Assembly: GCA_936941515.1 (NCBI GenBank)
Contig: CAKZJI010000138.1
Coordinates: 1 to 12,969, forward strand
DNA from: an uncultured Propionibacteriaceae bacterium
GTDB taxonomy: Bacteria > Actinomycetota > Actinomycetes > Propionibacteriales > Propionibacteriaceae
Length of the DNA: 12,969 nucleotides
Direction of reading: 5' to 3'
Position 1 is the stretch's first letter; every line of letters starts with the position of its first letter. The notes below the pieces were generated by a model. The model was given only the letters and a program-made list of their open reading frames with translations. It was not told the origin of the DNA and did not search any database. A program made the translations under genes and the position numbers. Shown here piece by piece: positions 5,377 to 12,330 of this stretch.

Positions 5377-6567
5377 ATGCAAGAACTCCTGCGGGTGGCA
5401 TTCGTCACCATGCACACATCTCCCCTGGAGAAGGCGGGAACCGCTGACGCCGGAGGGATGAACGTTCTGATCGGGGCGTTGGCGCGGGCCCTCGGCGCGC
5501 TCGGAGTCCACGTCGAGTTCATCACCCGCCTCTCCGAGGAGGACCAGCCCGGCCTGGAGGACATCGCCCCGGGGATCACCCTGCGACGCCTGCCGGCCGG
5601 GCCGGCAACCCCGCTGCCGAAAAGCCAGATCGACCAGCACATTGAGGAGTTCCGCAACGGCCTGGCAGCGCTTCCGCCCTACGACCTGATCCACTCCCAC
5701 CATTGGATGTCAGGGGTGGCGGCGCTGCCCGTCGCACACGCCTGGAGGGTGCCGCATGTCATGACCTTTCACTCGGTGGCGGCGCATCCCAACTCGTCGC
5801 TGCGTGACGGCGAACCTCCCGAGTCCCCGGCCCGGGTGGATGGCGAGGAGCTGTGCGCCACCGAGTCCGACCTGGTGCTGTGCGTCTCCCGACACGAGGC
5901 CGCAGTGGTGATCGGCCGCTGCCGCGCCGACCCGGAACGGGTGCGGATCGTCAGGCCCGGCGTGAACGTCGACCTGTTCCATCCCGCCACCGAGCCCTGG
6001 GCTCCCAGGGGAATCCGACCCGGCTATGTCATCTTCGCGGCCCGTCTCCAGCCGCTGAAGGCCCCCGACATCGCAATCCGCGCCCTGGCCCACCTGCCCG
6101 CCGACGCCCGTCCGGATCTGCTGATCGTGGGGCAGGGGTCCGCGGACTTCGCCGGTTATGAGGACGAGTTGCATTCCCTGACCGAGGATCTGGGCCTGAG
6201 CTGCTGGGTGCATTTCCTGCCGGGTCAGGGGCGTCCTGAGCTGGCCCGGCTCCTGAGGCACGCCTCGGTGATGCTGGTGCCATCCTTCTCGGAGACCTTC
6301 GGGCTAATCGCGTTGGAGGCCTCCGCCTCGGGAATTCCCGTCCTGGCCGCCGCCTCGGGAGGGCTGACGGAGGCGATCTGCAACACCCACACCGGTCTGC
6401 TGATCCCCACCCACGACCCGGCGCTGTGGGGCAGGGCGCTGGGTGATCTGCTGGCAGATGAGCCCCGCCGCAGGCAGCTGGGGGAGACGGGCCGGCAACG
6501 GGCTCTCAGCATGACGTGGGAGCTGGCCGCAAACAGGACGCTCGAACAGTACAGGAGGCTCCTGTGA
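5377..6567 (+). CDS. mshA: D-inositol-3-phosphate glycosyltransferase MshA
   Basis: MshA transfers GlcNAc from UDP-GlcNAc to 1D-myo-inositol 3-phosphate, the first step of mycothiol synthesis in the cytoplasm. The product is 396 residues of GT-B fold, family GT4. N-terminal domain motifs characteristic of MshA are HTSPL (13-17), DAGGMN (24-29) and DLIHSHHWMSG (103-113). The donor-binding half has PGVNVDLFHP (194-203), AARLQPLKAP (221-230) and SFSETFGLIALEA (303-315), the E-x7-E-type signature of GT4 enzymes. I chose the ATG at 5377 rather than the in-frame GTG at 5365, because a TANNNT motif covers the latter and neither has a ribosome-binding site. The stop overlaps the mshB start, so the two form an operon. 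Another GT4 enzyme is possible, but the HTSPL/DAGGMN motifs and the mshB neighbour make MshA the best call. Confidence 0.88.
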   Translation: MQELLRVAFVTMHTSPLEKAGTADAGGMNVLIGALARALGALGVHVEFITRLSEEDQPGLEDIAPGITLRRLPAGPATPLPKSQIDQHIEEFRNGLAALPPYDLIHSHHWMSGVAALPVAHAWRVPHVMTFHSVAAHPNSSLRDGEPPESPARVDGEELCATESDLVLCVSRHEAAVVIGRCRADPERVRIVRPGVNVDLFHPATEPWAPRGIRPGYVIFAARLQPLKAPDIAIRALAHLPADARPDLLIVGQGSADFAGYEDELHSLTEDLGLSCWVHFLPGQGRPELARLLRHASVMLVPSFSETFGLIALEASASGIPVLAAASGGLTEAICNTHTGLLIPTHDPALWGRALGDLLADEPRRRQLGETGRQRALSMTWELAANRTLEQYRRLL

Positions 6568-7292
6568 GGATCGCTTTCATCCACGCCCACCCCGACGACG
6601 AGACCCTGGCTTCCGGAGCCCTGATCTCCTGGCTGGGTGACCGCGGCCACGAGGTGTCGCTGCTGACGGGAACCCGCGGCGAGCGCGGCGAGGTGGTGCC
6701 GGGGCCCCTGTCCCACCTGGCGGGCACCAACCAGCTGGAGGCCCACCGCGACGGTGAGCTGCGGGGCGCGCTCGGGGTGCTGGGTGTCACGGAGCATGCC
6801 TATCTGGGAGAGCCAGACAGGCGCTACCGCGATTCGGGGATGCGCTGGATCACCGAGGGTCTGGCTGGGCCAGCCGAGGACGCCGAGGCCGACTCGCTGT
6901 GCGCCGCGCACCCCGACGACGTGGTGGCCGGCATCATCGCCTGGCTGCGCGTCGTCGATCCGCAGTTGGTGATCTCCTACGACGCCGACGGCGGCTACGG
7001 CCACCCCGACCACGTCCGTCTGCACCAGACCTCCCTCGCGGCGGCGCGCGCCACAGGCAGAGGGTTCGCGGCGCTGGTCCATGAGCCGCGCGACGGCGCA
7101 CGCTGGTTCGAGCTGGCGTCCCTGCAGCCTCTCGTGGAGGAGGCCCTCAGGCACCATGCCTCGCAGCTGACGGTCAACGGAGACGGCACCCTGACCCATT
7201 CGGGCGGCCAGACGGACTGCGTGGTCACATCCATCGGTCTGCTGCCCCACCCGGGGACCCCACAGGCCGCAGCCCTGGTGGCCGAACTCTAA
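6564..7292 (+). CDS. mshB: GlcNAc-inositol deacetylase MshB (PIG-L family)
   Basis: MshB removes the acetyl group from GlcNAc-Ins, the product of MshA after dephosphorylation, giving GlcN-Ins for MshC. The 242 residues show the zinc site of the PIG-L/LmbE family. AHPDDE at 8-13 supplies H9 and D12 as ligands with D11 as general base, and GGYGHPDH at 143-150 supplies the third histidine. TGTRGERGEV at 35-44 is the loop typical of MshB/Mca proteins. The GTG start overlaps the mshA stop (GTGA at 6564-6567) and has AGGAGG at 6553-6558. At 242 residues it is shorter than MshB of Mycobacterium tuberculosis (about 300), mainly at the C-terminus. The related mycothiol conjugate amidase Mca is the main alternative; adjacency to mshA favours MshB. 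Confidence 0.82.
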   Translation: MRIAFIHAHPDDETLASGALISWLGDRGHEVSLLTGTRGERGEVVPGPLSHLAGTNQLEAHRDGELRGALGVLGVTEHAYLGEPDRRYRDSGMRWITEGLAGPAEDAEADSLCAAHPDDVVAGIIAWLRVVDPQLVISYDADGGYGHPDHVRLHQTSLAAARATGRGFAALVHEPRDGARWFELASLQPLVEEALRHHASQLTVNGDGTLTHSGGQTDCVVTSIGLLPHPGTPQAAALVAEL

Positions 7293-7304
7293 CGCTCGCT
7301 GACT

Positions 7305-7331
7305 GATCTGAGGCGGGCTGCGCCGCTGATC
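7305..7331. terminator. Imperfect hairpin between converging mshB and tilS
   Basis: GATC (7305-7308) with GCGG (7313-7316) can pair with CCGC (7323-7326) and GATC (7328-7331), leaving an uneven internal loop. It lies in the 97-base gap between two converging operons, where a bidirectional terminator would be expected. There is no T-run, and the stem is interrupted. Confidence 0.25.
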
Positions 7332-7389
7332 TCACCGTGCATGGTCCAGGTGACGCGGGTGCCGGCGCACAACAGCCACCCGGGGCTGC

Positions 7390-8319
7390 TCAGGTCGATG
7401 ATCGAATCAGCCTGCCTTCGGCTCGTCGCACCGATCCGCCCGGCACTGCGACGGGTCCCTGTCCCCGCCACGCAGCCACCAGATTCCAGACTGCGCGGAC
7501 ATGCCGCAGCTCGGCGGCCCCCATCTCCCGCAGCCAGCTCAGCAGCACCCGGCCGCGCAGCGCCTCGGGCAGTTCCGCCAGTCCTGCGACGTCCAGACTC
7601 TCCCCATCCGCGACGCGTTTACCCGCCTCTGCCGCCAGGGCCTCCAGGAAGCGGGCGTCGGCGTCGGCCAGCTGGGCGGTGCGGGCCAGCCCGACGGCGA
7701 CGTCACGGCCCAGCGCATCGCCGAGCATCGGCAGCGCACGGCGGGCGCGCACGCGCGCGAACCGGGGGTCGTCGTTCATGGGGTCGCTCCACCATCCGAT
7801 GCCCCAGTCACGGCAGGCAGCCTCGGTGTCGGCGCGACGCAGCCCGAGCAGGGGCCGCCGGAACAGCCCACGGATGGGGGCCATGCCCGCGATCGCCCGC
7901 AGCCCGGAGCCCCGCAGCAGACCGAGGAGCACAGTCTCGGCCTGGTCGTCGAGGGTGTGTCCCAGCAGCACCGGATGCCCGTCGCGGGTGAGCGCGGCCA
8001 GCCTCGCCTCTCGTGCGGCAGCCTCGATCCCCCCGTCGCCCCCCACGATGACACGCCGCACCTCGGCTCGCAGCCCACGGTCTCCCAAGTCGCCGACGAC
8101 CCGGTCCGCGATGTCGCCGGAGCCCGGCTGCAACCCGTGATCGACGACGACACACCTCACCTCCGCTCCCGTCCGGGGAGCGGCCCAGGCGGCTCCGAGG
8201 GCCAGTGCCAGGGAGTCGGCACCGCCGGAGACCCCCACCACGACGGGGCCCGCAGGAAGCAGCTCCGCGACGGCCTGCCCCACCTTCAACGCGGCGGGGC
8301 CGAGTTCGCGTCTAGCCAT
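7390..8319 (-). CDS. tilS: tRNA(Ile)-lysidine synthase TilS
   Basis: TilS uses ATP to attach lysine to C34 of the CAU-anticodon isoleucine tRNA, so that it reads AUA. The protein is 309 residues, close to the short form found in actinobacteria. The PP-loop is VSGGADS at 30-36, followed by VDHGLQPGS at 59-67. LGHTLDDQAETVLL at 119-132 and GSGLRAIAGM at 137-146 are both strongly conserved in the N-type PPase domain. The C-terminal substrate-binding region (about 190-309) is weakly conserved, as usual. The start overlaps the stop of the Zincin_2 gene by 8 bases, so it is the last gene of the dacB operon. In many actinobacteria hpt and ftsH follow tilS; here the converging mshB gene ends within about 100 bases instead. 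Confidence 0.92.
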   Translation of the reverse strand: MARRELGPAALKVGQAVAELLPAGPVVVGVSGGADSLALALGAAWAAPRTGAEVRCVVVDHGLQPGSGDIADRVVGDLGDRGLRAEVRRVIVGGDGGIEAAAREARLAALTRDGHPVLLGHTLDDQAETVLLGLLRGSGLRAIAGMAPIRGLFRRPLLGLRRADTEAACRDWGIGWWSDPMNDDPRFARVRARRALPMLGDALGRDVAVGLARTAQLADADARFLEALAAEAGKRVADGESLDVAGLAELPEALRGRVLLSWLREMGAAELRHVRAVWNLVAAWRGQGPVAVPGGSVRRAEGRLIRSST

Positions 8320-9283
8320 GGACCCGCGCCACCCAGTCTCCGGGCCGGGTGATCTCGGCCAGAGTGGGAAGCAGTTCGGCCCGCGTGAATGCGGGAACCA
8401 GCCCGTCGGCTCCGGCCTGCTTCACGACGGCGCGGCAGAACGCCAGCCCGTCGCGGTACTGGGCGGATTTGTCGAGGCTTGGCAGCAGCCGTCGCCAGCC
8501 ATGCCCGGCGTGATCCCGCGCGAAGGCCCGACGGAGCCGCCGGACGCTGGGGATGTGCCGCTCCCCCGCGACATCGGCGACGAGATCAGCGTGGCCCTCC
8601 ATGAGGGTCATGATCGCGACCAGCCGGTCCAGGGGCTCCTGGGCCTCGGCGCTGACCAGCAGCGACATGAGGCCACGTCCTGTCAGCAGGTCGGTGGCAA
8701 TCTCGCCCGGGTCCTGGTCGTCGGCGACGATGGCCGCCATCAGCTCCGCGATGTGCCCCAGCAGCCAGCCTGCGGAGTTGAACTGCACGGCGTGGGTCTG
8801 CTCATGGCACGCGACCCACAGGAAGAAGTCGTCAGCGACGAGACCGCGGGCGCGTTGCAGCGCGACGAGGTTGGGGGCCAGCAGCACCAGCCGACGGTTC
8901 AGGGGGTCGTACTGGCCGAGGAGACCACGTCCCAGCAGGGACATCGCCACCCCGGCGGCCAGCCCGTAGCCGATCCCCACCAGGTCACGGAGCACACCGT
9001 CGGGACGCGGTTCAAGGGGCAGACGGTCCAAGAGGGTGTCGGTCATCACCATGGCCTGCCGGGACCAGCCGGGGCGGTCGTGAACCTTGATGTCGGTGGC
9101 GGCTGGGCCGGGCAGTCGGGCGTGCTCAACGGCCAGCTCCCCCGCTCGCCGGGCGGCCTGCCGCAGGGCCGCCACCGTCTGCAGAGCCTCGGGTCGGGTG
9201 GCTGCGGGGGCATCGCCGTATCGGGCAAGGTGCAGCGCCAGAGGCCAGGCCACATGTGGTCGTCGCGGCATCAGCAGCCGCAT
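8312..9283 (-). CDS. Zincin_2 (DUF2342) putative zinc metalloprotease
   Basis: This 323-residue soluble protein of the actinobacterial Zincin_2 family (also called the F420-biosynthesis-associated or putative hydrolase family) has no signal peptide. The zinc motif HEQTH (160-164) fits HExxH, preceded by a hydrophobic stretch (DDFFLWVAC). Downstream EGHAD (229-233) offers a further acidic or histidine ligand, and GQYDP (123-127) is a typical family motif. The enzyme's natural substrate is not established. The genes on either side, dacB and tilS, are the usual neighbours in actinobacteria, so this is a conserved housekeeping cluster. The ATG at 9283 overlaps the dacB stop by 13 bases. An in-frame ATG at 9271 (TGATG overlap) is an equally plausible start and would remove only 4 residues. 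Confidence 0.88.
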   Translation of the reverse strand: MRLLMPRRPHVAWPLALHLARYGDAPAATRPEALQTVAALRQAARRAGELAVEHARLPGPAATDIKVHDRPGWSRQAMVMTDTLLDRLPLEPRPDGVLRDLVGIGYGLAAGVAMSLLGRGLLGQYDPLNRRLVLLAPNLVALQRARGLVADDFFLWVACHEQTHAVQFNSAGWLLGHIAELMAAIVADDQDPGEIATDLLTGRGLMSLLVSAEAQEPLDRLVAIMTLMEGHADLVADVAGERHIPSVRRLRRAFARDHAGHGWRRLLPSLDKSAQYRDGLAFCRAVVKQAGADGLVPAFTRAELLPTLAEITRPGDWVARVHG

Positions 9284-10704
9284 CCTGTGATGATGCCCAC
9301 CCCGTGGTCCGCCCAGACGCGAGCCGCCCAGCCGTCGGTGGAGCCGTTGGTGGCGAAGGCGAATACCACCTCGCGTCCGTCAGCGGTCACGGTGGTGCCG
9401 CTCAGCGTCGACACCAGCGACAGGGTCCCGGTCTTGGCCCGTGCGATTCCCCGGGCGGGCGCTGAGATGTCGTCGCTGAACCGGTCTTTGAGGGAGCCGG
9501 AGACGCCGGCGACGGGGAAGCCGTCCTGCACCACCTCCAGCCTGGGGGTGATGGCAACGTGGCGGGCGACTCCGGCGAGCATGGACACCGGCACCTGGTT
9601 CTCGCGGCTCAGGCCGGAGCCGTCGCGCAGGGTCGCGCCCTCATGCCACAGACCGAGCCCGGTCAGCACCTCCTGCACCGCGGCCGCGGTGCCGGCGAAG
9701 GTCGCGGGCTTGCCCTGTTTGAGGGCCAGCTGCATCCCGAGGACCTCGGTGTAGGAGTTGTTGGAATGCTCCATGGCCTGTTCCGCGAGGGCATGGACCC
9801 CCGGCGAGGAGACGCGCGCCACCTCTTCGCCGCTGCCCGTGGCGGCCGCCGGAACGCCGTCGACGGTGATGCCCTGGGCTTTCAGAGACGCGGCGAAGAT
9901 CGTGGCCGCGTCCAGGGCGGGGTCGGTGGAGCGCACCTTGTTGGCGTCGCGGCCCTCATCGGCCCACAGCGCCGAGATCGGGGTGACCTGATCCCGGTAG
10001 GTGGCGGGCCACGTCGATGCCCAGGACTCCTGGAACAGGGATGCGTCATAGCCGAGCGTGATCGTCGTGAGGCCCTTCGCCCGCAGGGCCTCGGCGGTTG
10101 TGGCGGCCAGCTCCTCCAGCGACGCAGGCCCCGGGTAGGCGTCGGTCTTCGCGGAGGCCAGCAGGGGGTCGCCGCCGCCGACCAAAACCAGCCTGCCCGG
10201 TTCAGGCATGACGACGGTGGTGTCGAAGACGTCGGTGGCCTCGAAGGCATGCAGCACGGCGGTGATCGTCAGCAGTTTCGCGTTCGATGCCGGGATCAGC
10301 AGCTGGTCTGGGCTGGACTGGGCCAGCACGTCGCCGGTGGCGGAGTCGAGGACCTGGTAGGCCGTCACCAGGTTTCCGCCCTCAGGCACCCCCTTCTGCA
10401 GGGCCTTGATGTCGATGCCCTGCAGCCGCTGCTCCAAGACGTCGCGGTCGGGGATGGGTCCGTCGGGGGCCTGCGAAGCCGCCGCGATGGGGCCAACGGG
10501 AGCCGCGAGCTGCGGCTGTGAAGAAGGTGTGGGCGGGGGATCGAACAGGGTCGGCGGCACCGTCGTCGAAGCGCCGGAGCGTTCCAGCCCCGTGGCGGAC
10601 AGCAACGGCATGCGGAACACCAGCGCCAGGAAGACCCCCAGCAGGGCCACCCCCACGAGCGCCCGGCAGATCACCCCACGCCACGGGCTCCTTCTCGCGG
10701 TCAA
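9271..10704 (-). CDS. dacB: D-alanyl-D-alanine carboxypeptidase/endopeptidase (PBP4 class)
   Basis: This 477-residue class C low-molecular-mass penicillin-binding protein trims or cleaves cross-links in peptidoglycan outside the membrane. An N-terminal hydrophobic segment (about 12-30) is a signal anchor or signal peptide, followed by a Pro/Ser-rich linker to about residue 85. The active-site motifs are in order: SxxK as S140-NA-K143, SxN as S314-N-N, and KTG at 424-426. DGSGLSRENQ at 361-370 is typical of PBP4/DacB. The start is TTG at 10702-10704, chosen because AAGGAG lies 7 bases upstream; no nearby ATG keeps the signal sequence. It is first in the operon with the Zincin_2 gene and tilS, and divergent from ppa with 76 bases between them. 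Confidence 0.92.
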   Translation of the reverse strand: MTARRSPWRGVICRALVGVALLGVFLALVFRMPLLSATGLERSGASTTVPPTLFDPPPTPSSQPQLAAPVGPIAAASQAPDGPIPDRDVLEQRLQGIDIKALQKGVPEGGNLVTAYQVLDSATGDVLAQSSPDQLLIPASNAKLLTITAVLHAFEATDVFDTTVVMPEPGRLVLVGGGDPLLASAKTDAYPGPASLEELAATTAEALRAKGLTTITLGYDASLFQESWASTWPATYRDQVTPISALWADEGRDANKVRSTDPALDAATIFAASLKAQGITVDGVPAAATGSGEEVARVSSPGVHALAEQAMEHSNNSYTEVLGMQLALKQGKPATFAGTAAAVQEVLTGLGLWHEGATLRDGSGLSRENQVPVSMLAGVARHVAITPRLEVVQDGFPVAGVSGSLKDRFSDDISAPARGIARAKTGTLSLVSTLSGTTVTADGREVVFAFATNGSTDGWAARVWADHGVGIITGCGC

Positions 10705-10721
10705 GTCGCGGCTCCTTCTCG
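10686..10721. repeat. 12-bp direct repeat across the dacB start
   Basis: GGCTCCTTCTCG occurs at 10686-10697, inside dacB codons 3-6, and again at 10710-10721, in its leader; the copies are 24 bases apart. On the minus strand each contains GAGAAGGAGCC, so the copy at 10710-10721 supplies the dacB ribosome-binding site and the other repeats it inside the coding region. Confidence 0.7.
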
Positions 10722-10723
10722 GG

Positions 10724-10773
10724 TAAAGTGCTGGTCAGGCCGCCAAGAGGCGGTGGTGCGTCAATCATAGGAG
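10724..10773 (+). promoter_or_regulatory. Candidate ppa promoter, leader hairpin and ribosome-binding site
   Basis: TAAAGT (10724-10729) fits the TANNNT -10 consensus; no good -35 is seen. The presumed leader holds a 5-bp hairpin (CCGCC 10740-10744, GGCGG 10749-10753). AGGAG at 10769-10773 is spaced 7 bases from the GTG start of ppa and decides that start. Confidence 0.45.
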
Positions 10774-10780
10774 TGCGGCA

Positions 10781-11344
10781 GTGAGCAACGAGGCCGGAGG
10801 AAGCATTGAGATCTTCAACCCCGAGGACCGGGTGCTCTTCGACGTGACGGTCGAGATCCCGAAGGGCACCAAGAACAAGTACGAGATGGATCACCTGACC
10901 GGTCGCATCCGGCTGGACCGCACCCTGTTCACCTCCACCCAGTACCCATACGACTACGGCTTCGTGGAGGGAACCCTCGGGCTCGACGGGGATCCGCTCG
11001 ACGCCATGGTCATCGGTGCCGAACCTACCTTCCCCGGATGCCTGATCCAGTGCTATGCCGTCGCCATGTTCCGGATGACGGATGAGGCGGGCGGCGACGA
11101 CAAGGTGCTGTGCGTCCCCACCGCTGACACGCGACGCAGCCACATCAAGGACTTGGACTCCGTTGCCGAGCATGTGCTGCTGGAGATTGAGCACTTCTTC
11201 AGCGTGTACAAGGATCTGGAGCCCGGCAAGTCGGTGGAGGGTGCGACGTGGACGGATCGCGCCGAGGCTGAGGCGGAGATCATCGCATCTATCGAACGCG
11301 CCAAGGGCACGCCCTTTGAACACCACCACGTGAACCTGGCGTAA
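10781..11344 (+). CDS. ppa: Inorganic pyrophosphatase (family I)
   Basis: Ppa hydrolyses pyrophosphate to two phosphates in the cytoplasm, pulling biosynthetic reactions forward. The protein is 187 residues. [12 protein letters not shown] (24-35) opens the catalytic barrel and [13 protein letters not shown] (55-67) follows. The metal-binding signature is D69-G-D71-P-L-D74, with another acidic pair in [10 protein letters not shown] (104-113) and KDLEPGK near the end. All expected active-site acids are present. It is about 25 residues longer than the M. tuberculosis enzyme, with extra residues at both ends, including a C-terminal EHHHVN. GTG is the start, fixed by AGGAG 7 bases upstream. It is transcribed away from dacB. 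Confidence 0.96.
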   Translation: MSNEAGGSIEIFNPEDRVLFDVTVEIPKGTKNKYEMDHLTGRIRLDRTLFTSTQYPYDYGFVEGTLGLDGDPLDAMVIGAEPTFPGCLIQCYAVAMFRMTDEAGGDDKVLCVPTADTRRSHIKDLDSVAEHVLLEIEHFFSVYKDLEPGKSVEGATWTDRAEAEAEIIASIERAKGTPFEHHHVNLA

Positions 11345-11353
11345 CCGCCCCCA

Positions 11354-11902
11354 CTACTCCACACCCGCGATGACCCGAGTACGGGGCCAGCGCCACAGGG
11401 TGAAGGGCCTGTGTGACTTGCGCAGCTCCACGATCCGGGCACCCAGGCCCGTCCGCCAGTCGCCTATGCCCCTTAGACCGAAAGTAATCCGTTCACGAAA
11501 CCCATACGAATGCACCAGAGTCGCGGCTGCGGGCTTGCTGAACTTCGAGGTAGTCCCCCAGGAGGTCAGCTTAATCCCAGAGGAGAAGGAAACGCACACC
11601 ACTCCCTGCTCGGCAGAAGGGCCAGACCACATATCGTCAATGAACCACGCGCTATGTAGCGCAACCCCTGAAAACAGAAAGATAGAAAACAGGAATGCAA
11701 GCAGTGCGCGGATTCCGCCACGGATGGGTTTGCGAAGCATTTTCTTGCGCATTTCGCCAGGCAGGTCTGCCGAACGAGTGACCCAGGCCCAGCCCGGCGC
11801 CAAACTGACCAAGGCTACAAAAACATAATTCACGAGCCTAATCTCACTAAGCCAGAGCTCACCCAACCCATATCGGCAAGGGAAGAAAAACGCCCACAAC
11901 AC
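11354..11902 (-). CDS. Hypothetical membrane protein beside IS remnants
   Basis: This frame encodes 182 residues. Two clear hydrophobic helices are present (about 20-41 and 64-86), plus a hydrophobic N-terminal segment rich in Phe and Trp. The C-terminal hundred residues are soluble and basic, ending in WRWPRTRVIAGVE. I do not recognise the family. The DNA is visibly less GC-rich than the flanking housekeeping genes. The start is uncertain: GTG at 11902 is the first usable codon, without a ribosome-binding site. A TGA closes the frame upstream, right beside the end of an IS5-family remnant (11927). The true N-terminus and promoter may have been removed by that insertion. The stop lies 9 bases from the ppa stop, tail to tail. 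It could be a decaying gene. Confidence 0.5.
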   Translation of the reverse strand: MLWAFFFPCRYGLGELWLSEIRLVNYVFVALVSLAPGWAWVTRSADLPGEMRKKMLRKPIRGGIRALLAFLFSIFLFSGVALHSAWFIDDMWSGPSAEQGVVCVSFSSGIKLTSWGTTSKFSKPAAATLVHSYGFRERITFGLRGIGDWRTGLGARIVELRKSHRPFTLWRWPRTRVIAGVE

Positions 11903-11926
11903 GAACGAGCAAACCAGGAGGCTTAT

Positions 11927-12067
11927 TCATGGGGTGTAGGTGAATATGATTCCGAGGACGGCGTTGATGGTGGTAGCGAAGGTTGCGTAAGGGCGGCGGT
12001 AGTCGGTGTGGAGGATGCGCCAGGTCTTCAACTGCGCGATACTTCGTTCTATGAGGTAGCGGCAGTG
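11927..12067 (-). pseudogene. IS5-family transposase, C-terminal remnant
   Basis: A minus-strand frame (not starting at a start codon) encodes RYLIERSIAQLKTW then RILHTDYRRPYATF and TTINAVLGIIFTYTP before TGA at 11929-11927. R-x3-E-x6-K (RYLIE...K) is the end of the Y(2)R(3)E(6)K signature that holds the catalytic Glu of IS4/IS5-type DDE transposases, and RILHTDYRRP is typical of the HARBI-like IS5 group. Everything before the Arg of this signature is gone; the frame meets a TGA two codons upstream. The element's end should lie shortly beyond the stop, near 11913-11926, next to the orphan membrane protein gene. Confidence 0.7.
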
Positions 12068-12229
12068 TCAAGTGGTGGAAGCAACGAGGAGGCGTTCGAA
12101 AGCTTCGGGTGGGGTGAGGTAGCCGAGGGTGGCTCGGGAACGTTCGTTGAGCTCTCCGGTGATCGTGGTGAGGTAGGGCTGATGGTGGGGGATCTTCATG
12201 CCTTTAGGAAGGTAGTCACGGAGGGTTAT
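12068..12229 (-). pseudogene. IS30-family transposase, C-terminal remnant
   Basis: A minus-strand frame encodes 53 residues, beginning ITLRDYLPKGMKIPHHQPYL and including GELNERSRATLGYLTP and PEAFERLL, before TGA at 12070-12068. YLPKG, ELN-R-R-TLG and TP-EAF match the extreme C-terminus of IS30-family transposases. The DDE catalytic residues lie upstream of this point and are absent. A TGA at 12230-12232 and unrelated sequence mark the broken left side. The remnant abuts the IS5-family remnant at its stop codon, and both share one reading frame. Confidence 0.7.
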
Positions 12230-12280
12230 TCAGCGAACCCAGAAGTGCTATCAAAGACTAAGGTCTAAATAATCGCAAGA

Positions 12281-12329
12281 GCGGCTCGTTTCAGATAAAA
12301 AACGCGGAAAGCCCACCGAAACGAGCCGC
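12281..12329. repeat. 12-bp perfect inverted repeat
   Basis: GCGGCTCGTTTC (12281-12292) and GAAACGAGCCGC (12318-12329) are perfect inverted arms around 25 bases that include an A-run (12297-12302). On the minus strand that run reads as T-rich. The repeat lies just upstream of the IS5-family transposase remnant that begins near 12331. It could be a subterminal transposase-binding structure, a terminator protecting the element from outside transcription, or part of another element. The rest of 12230-12330 shows nothing else I recognise. Confidence 0.75.
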
Positions 12330-12330
12330 C

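Noticed and set aside
5710..7250. Several minus-strand frames of 183-341 residues opposite mshA and mshB
   Set aside because: They are shadows of the two mycothiol genes, whose motifs are clear; the translations have no domain.
7289..7471. A 60-residue minus-strand frame after tilS
   Set aside because: It overlaps the tilS C-terminus in another frame, is Arg/Ser-rich, and has no ribosome-binding site.
8318..9754. A 478-residue open frame on the plus strand
   Set aside because: It lies antisense to the Zincin_2 gene and the end of dacB, both of which carry complete active-site motifs. Long antisense frames are expected at this GC content, and the translation is Gln/Gly/Arg-rich without any domain.
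9559..10521. A 320-residue open frame on the plus strand inside dacB
   Set aside because: It is antisense to the SxxK, SxN and KTG regions of dacB. The Gly/Arg/Gln-rich translation has no hydrophobic core or motif.
10382..11329. A 315-residue minus-strand frame across ppa and the dacB start
   Set aside because: It opposes ppa, whose D-G-D-P-L-D signature is certain, and it joins dacB in a wrong frame. No ribosome-binding site.
12008..12268. An 86-residue plus-strand frame
   Set aside because: It crosses the junction of two minus-strand transposase remnants, so it is only their shadow.
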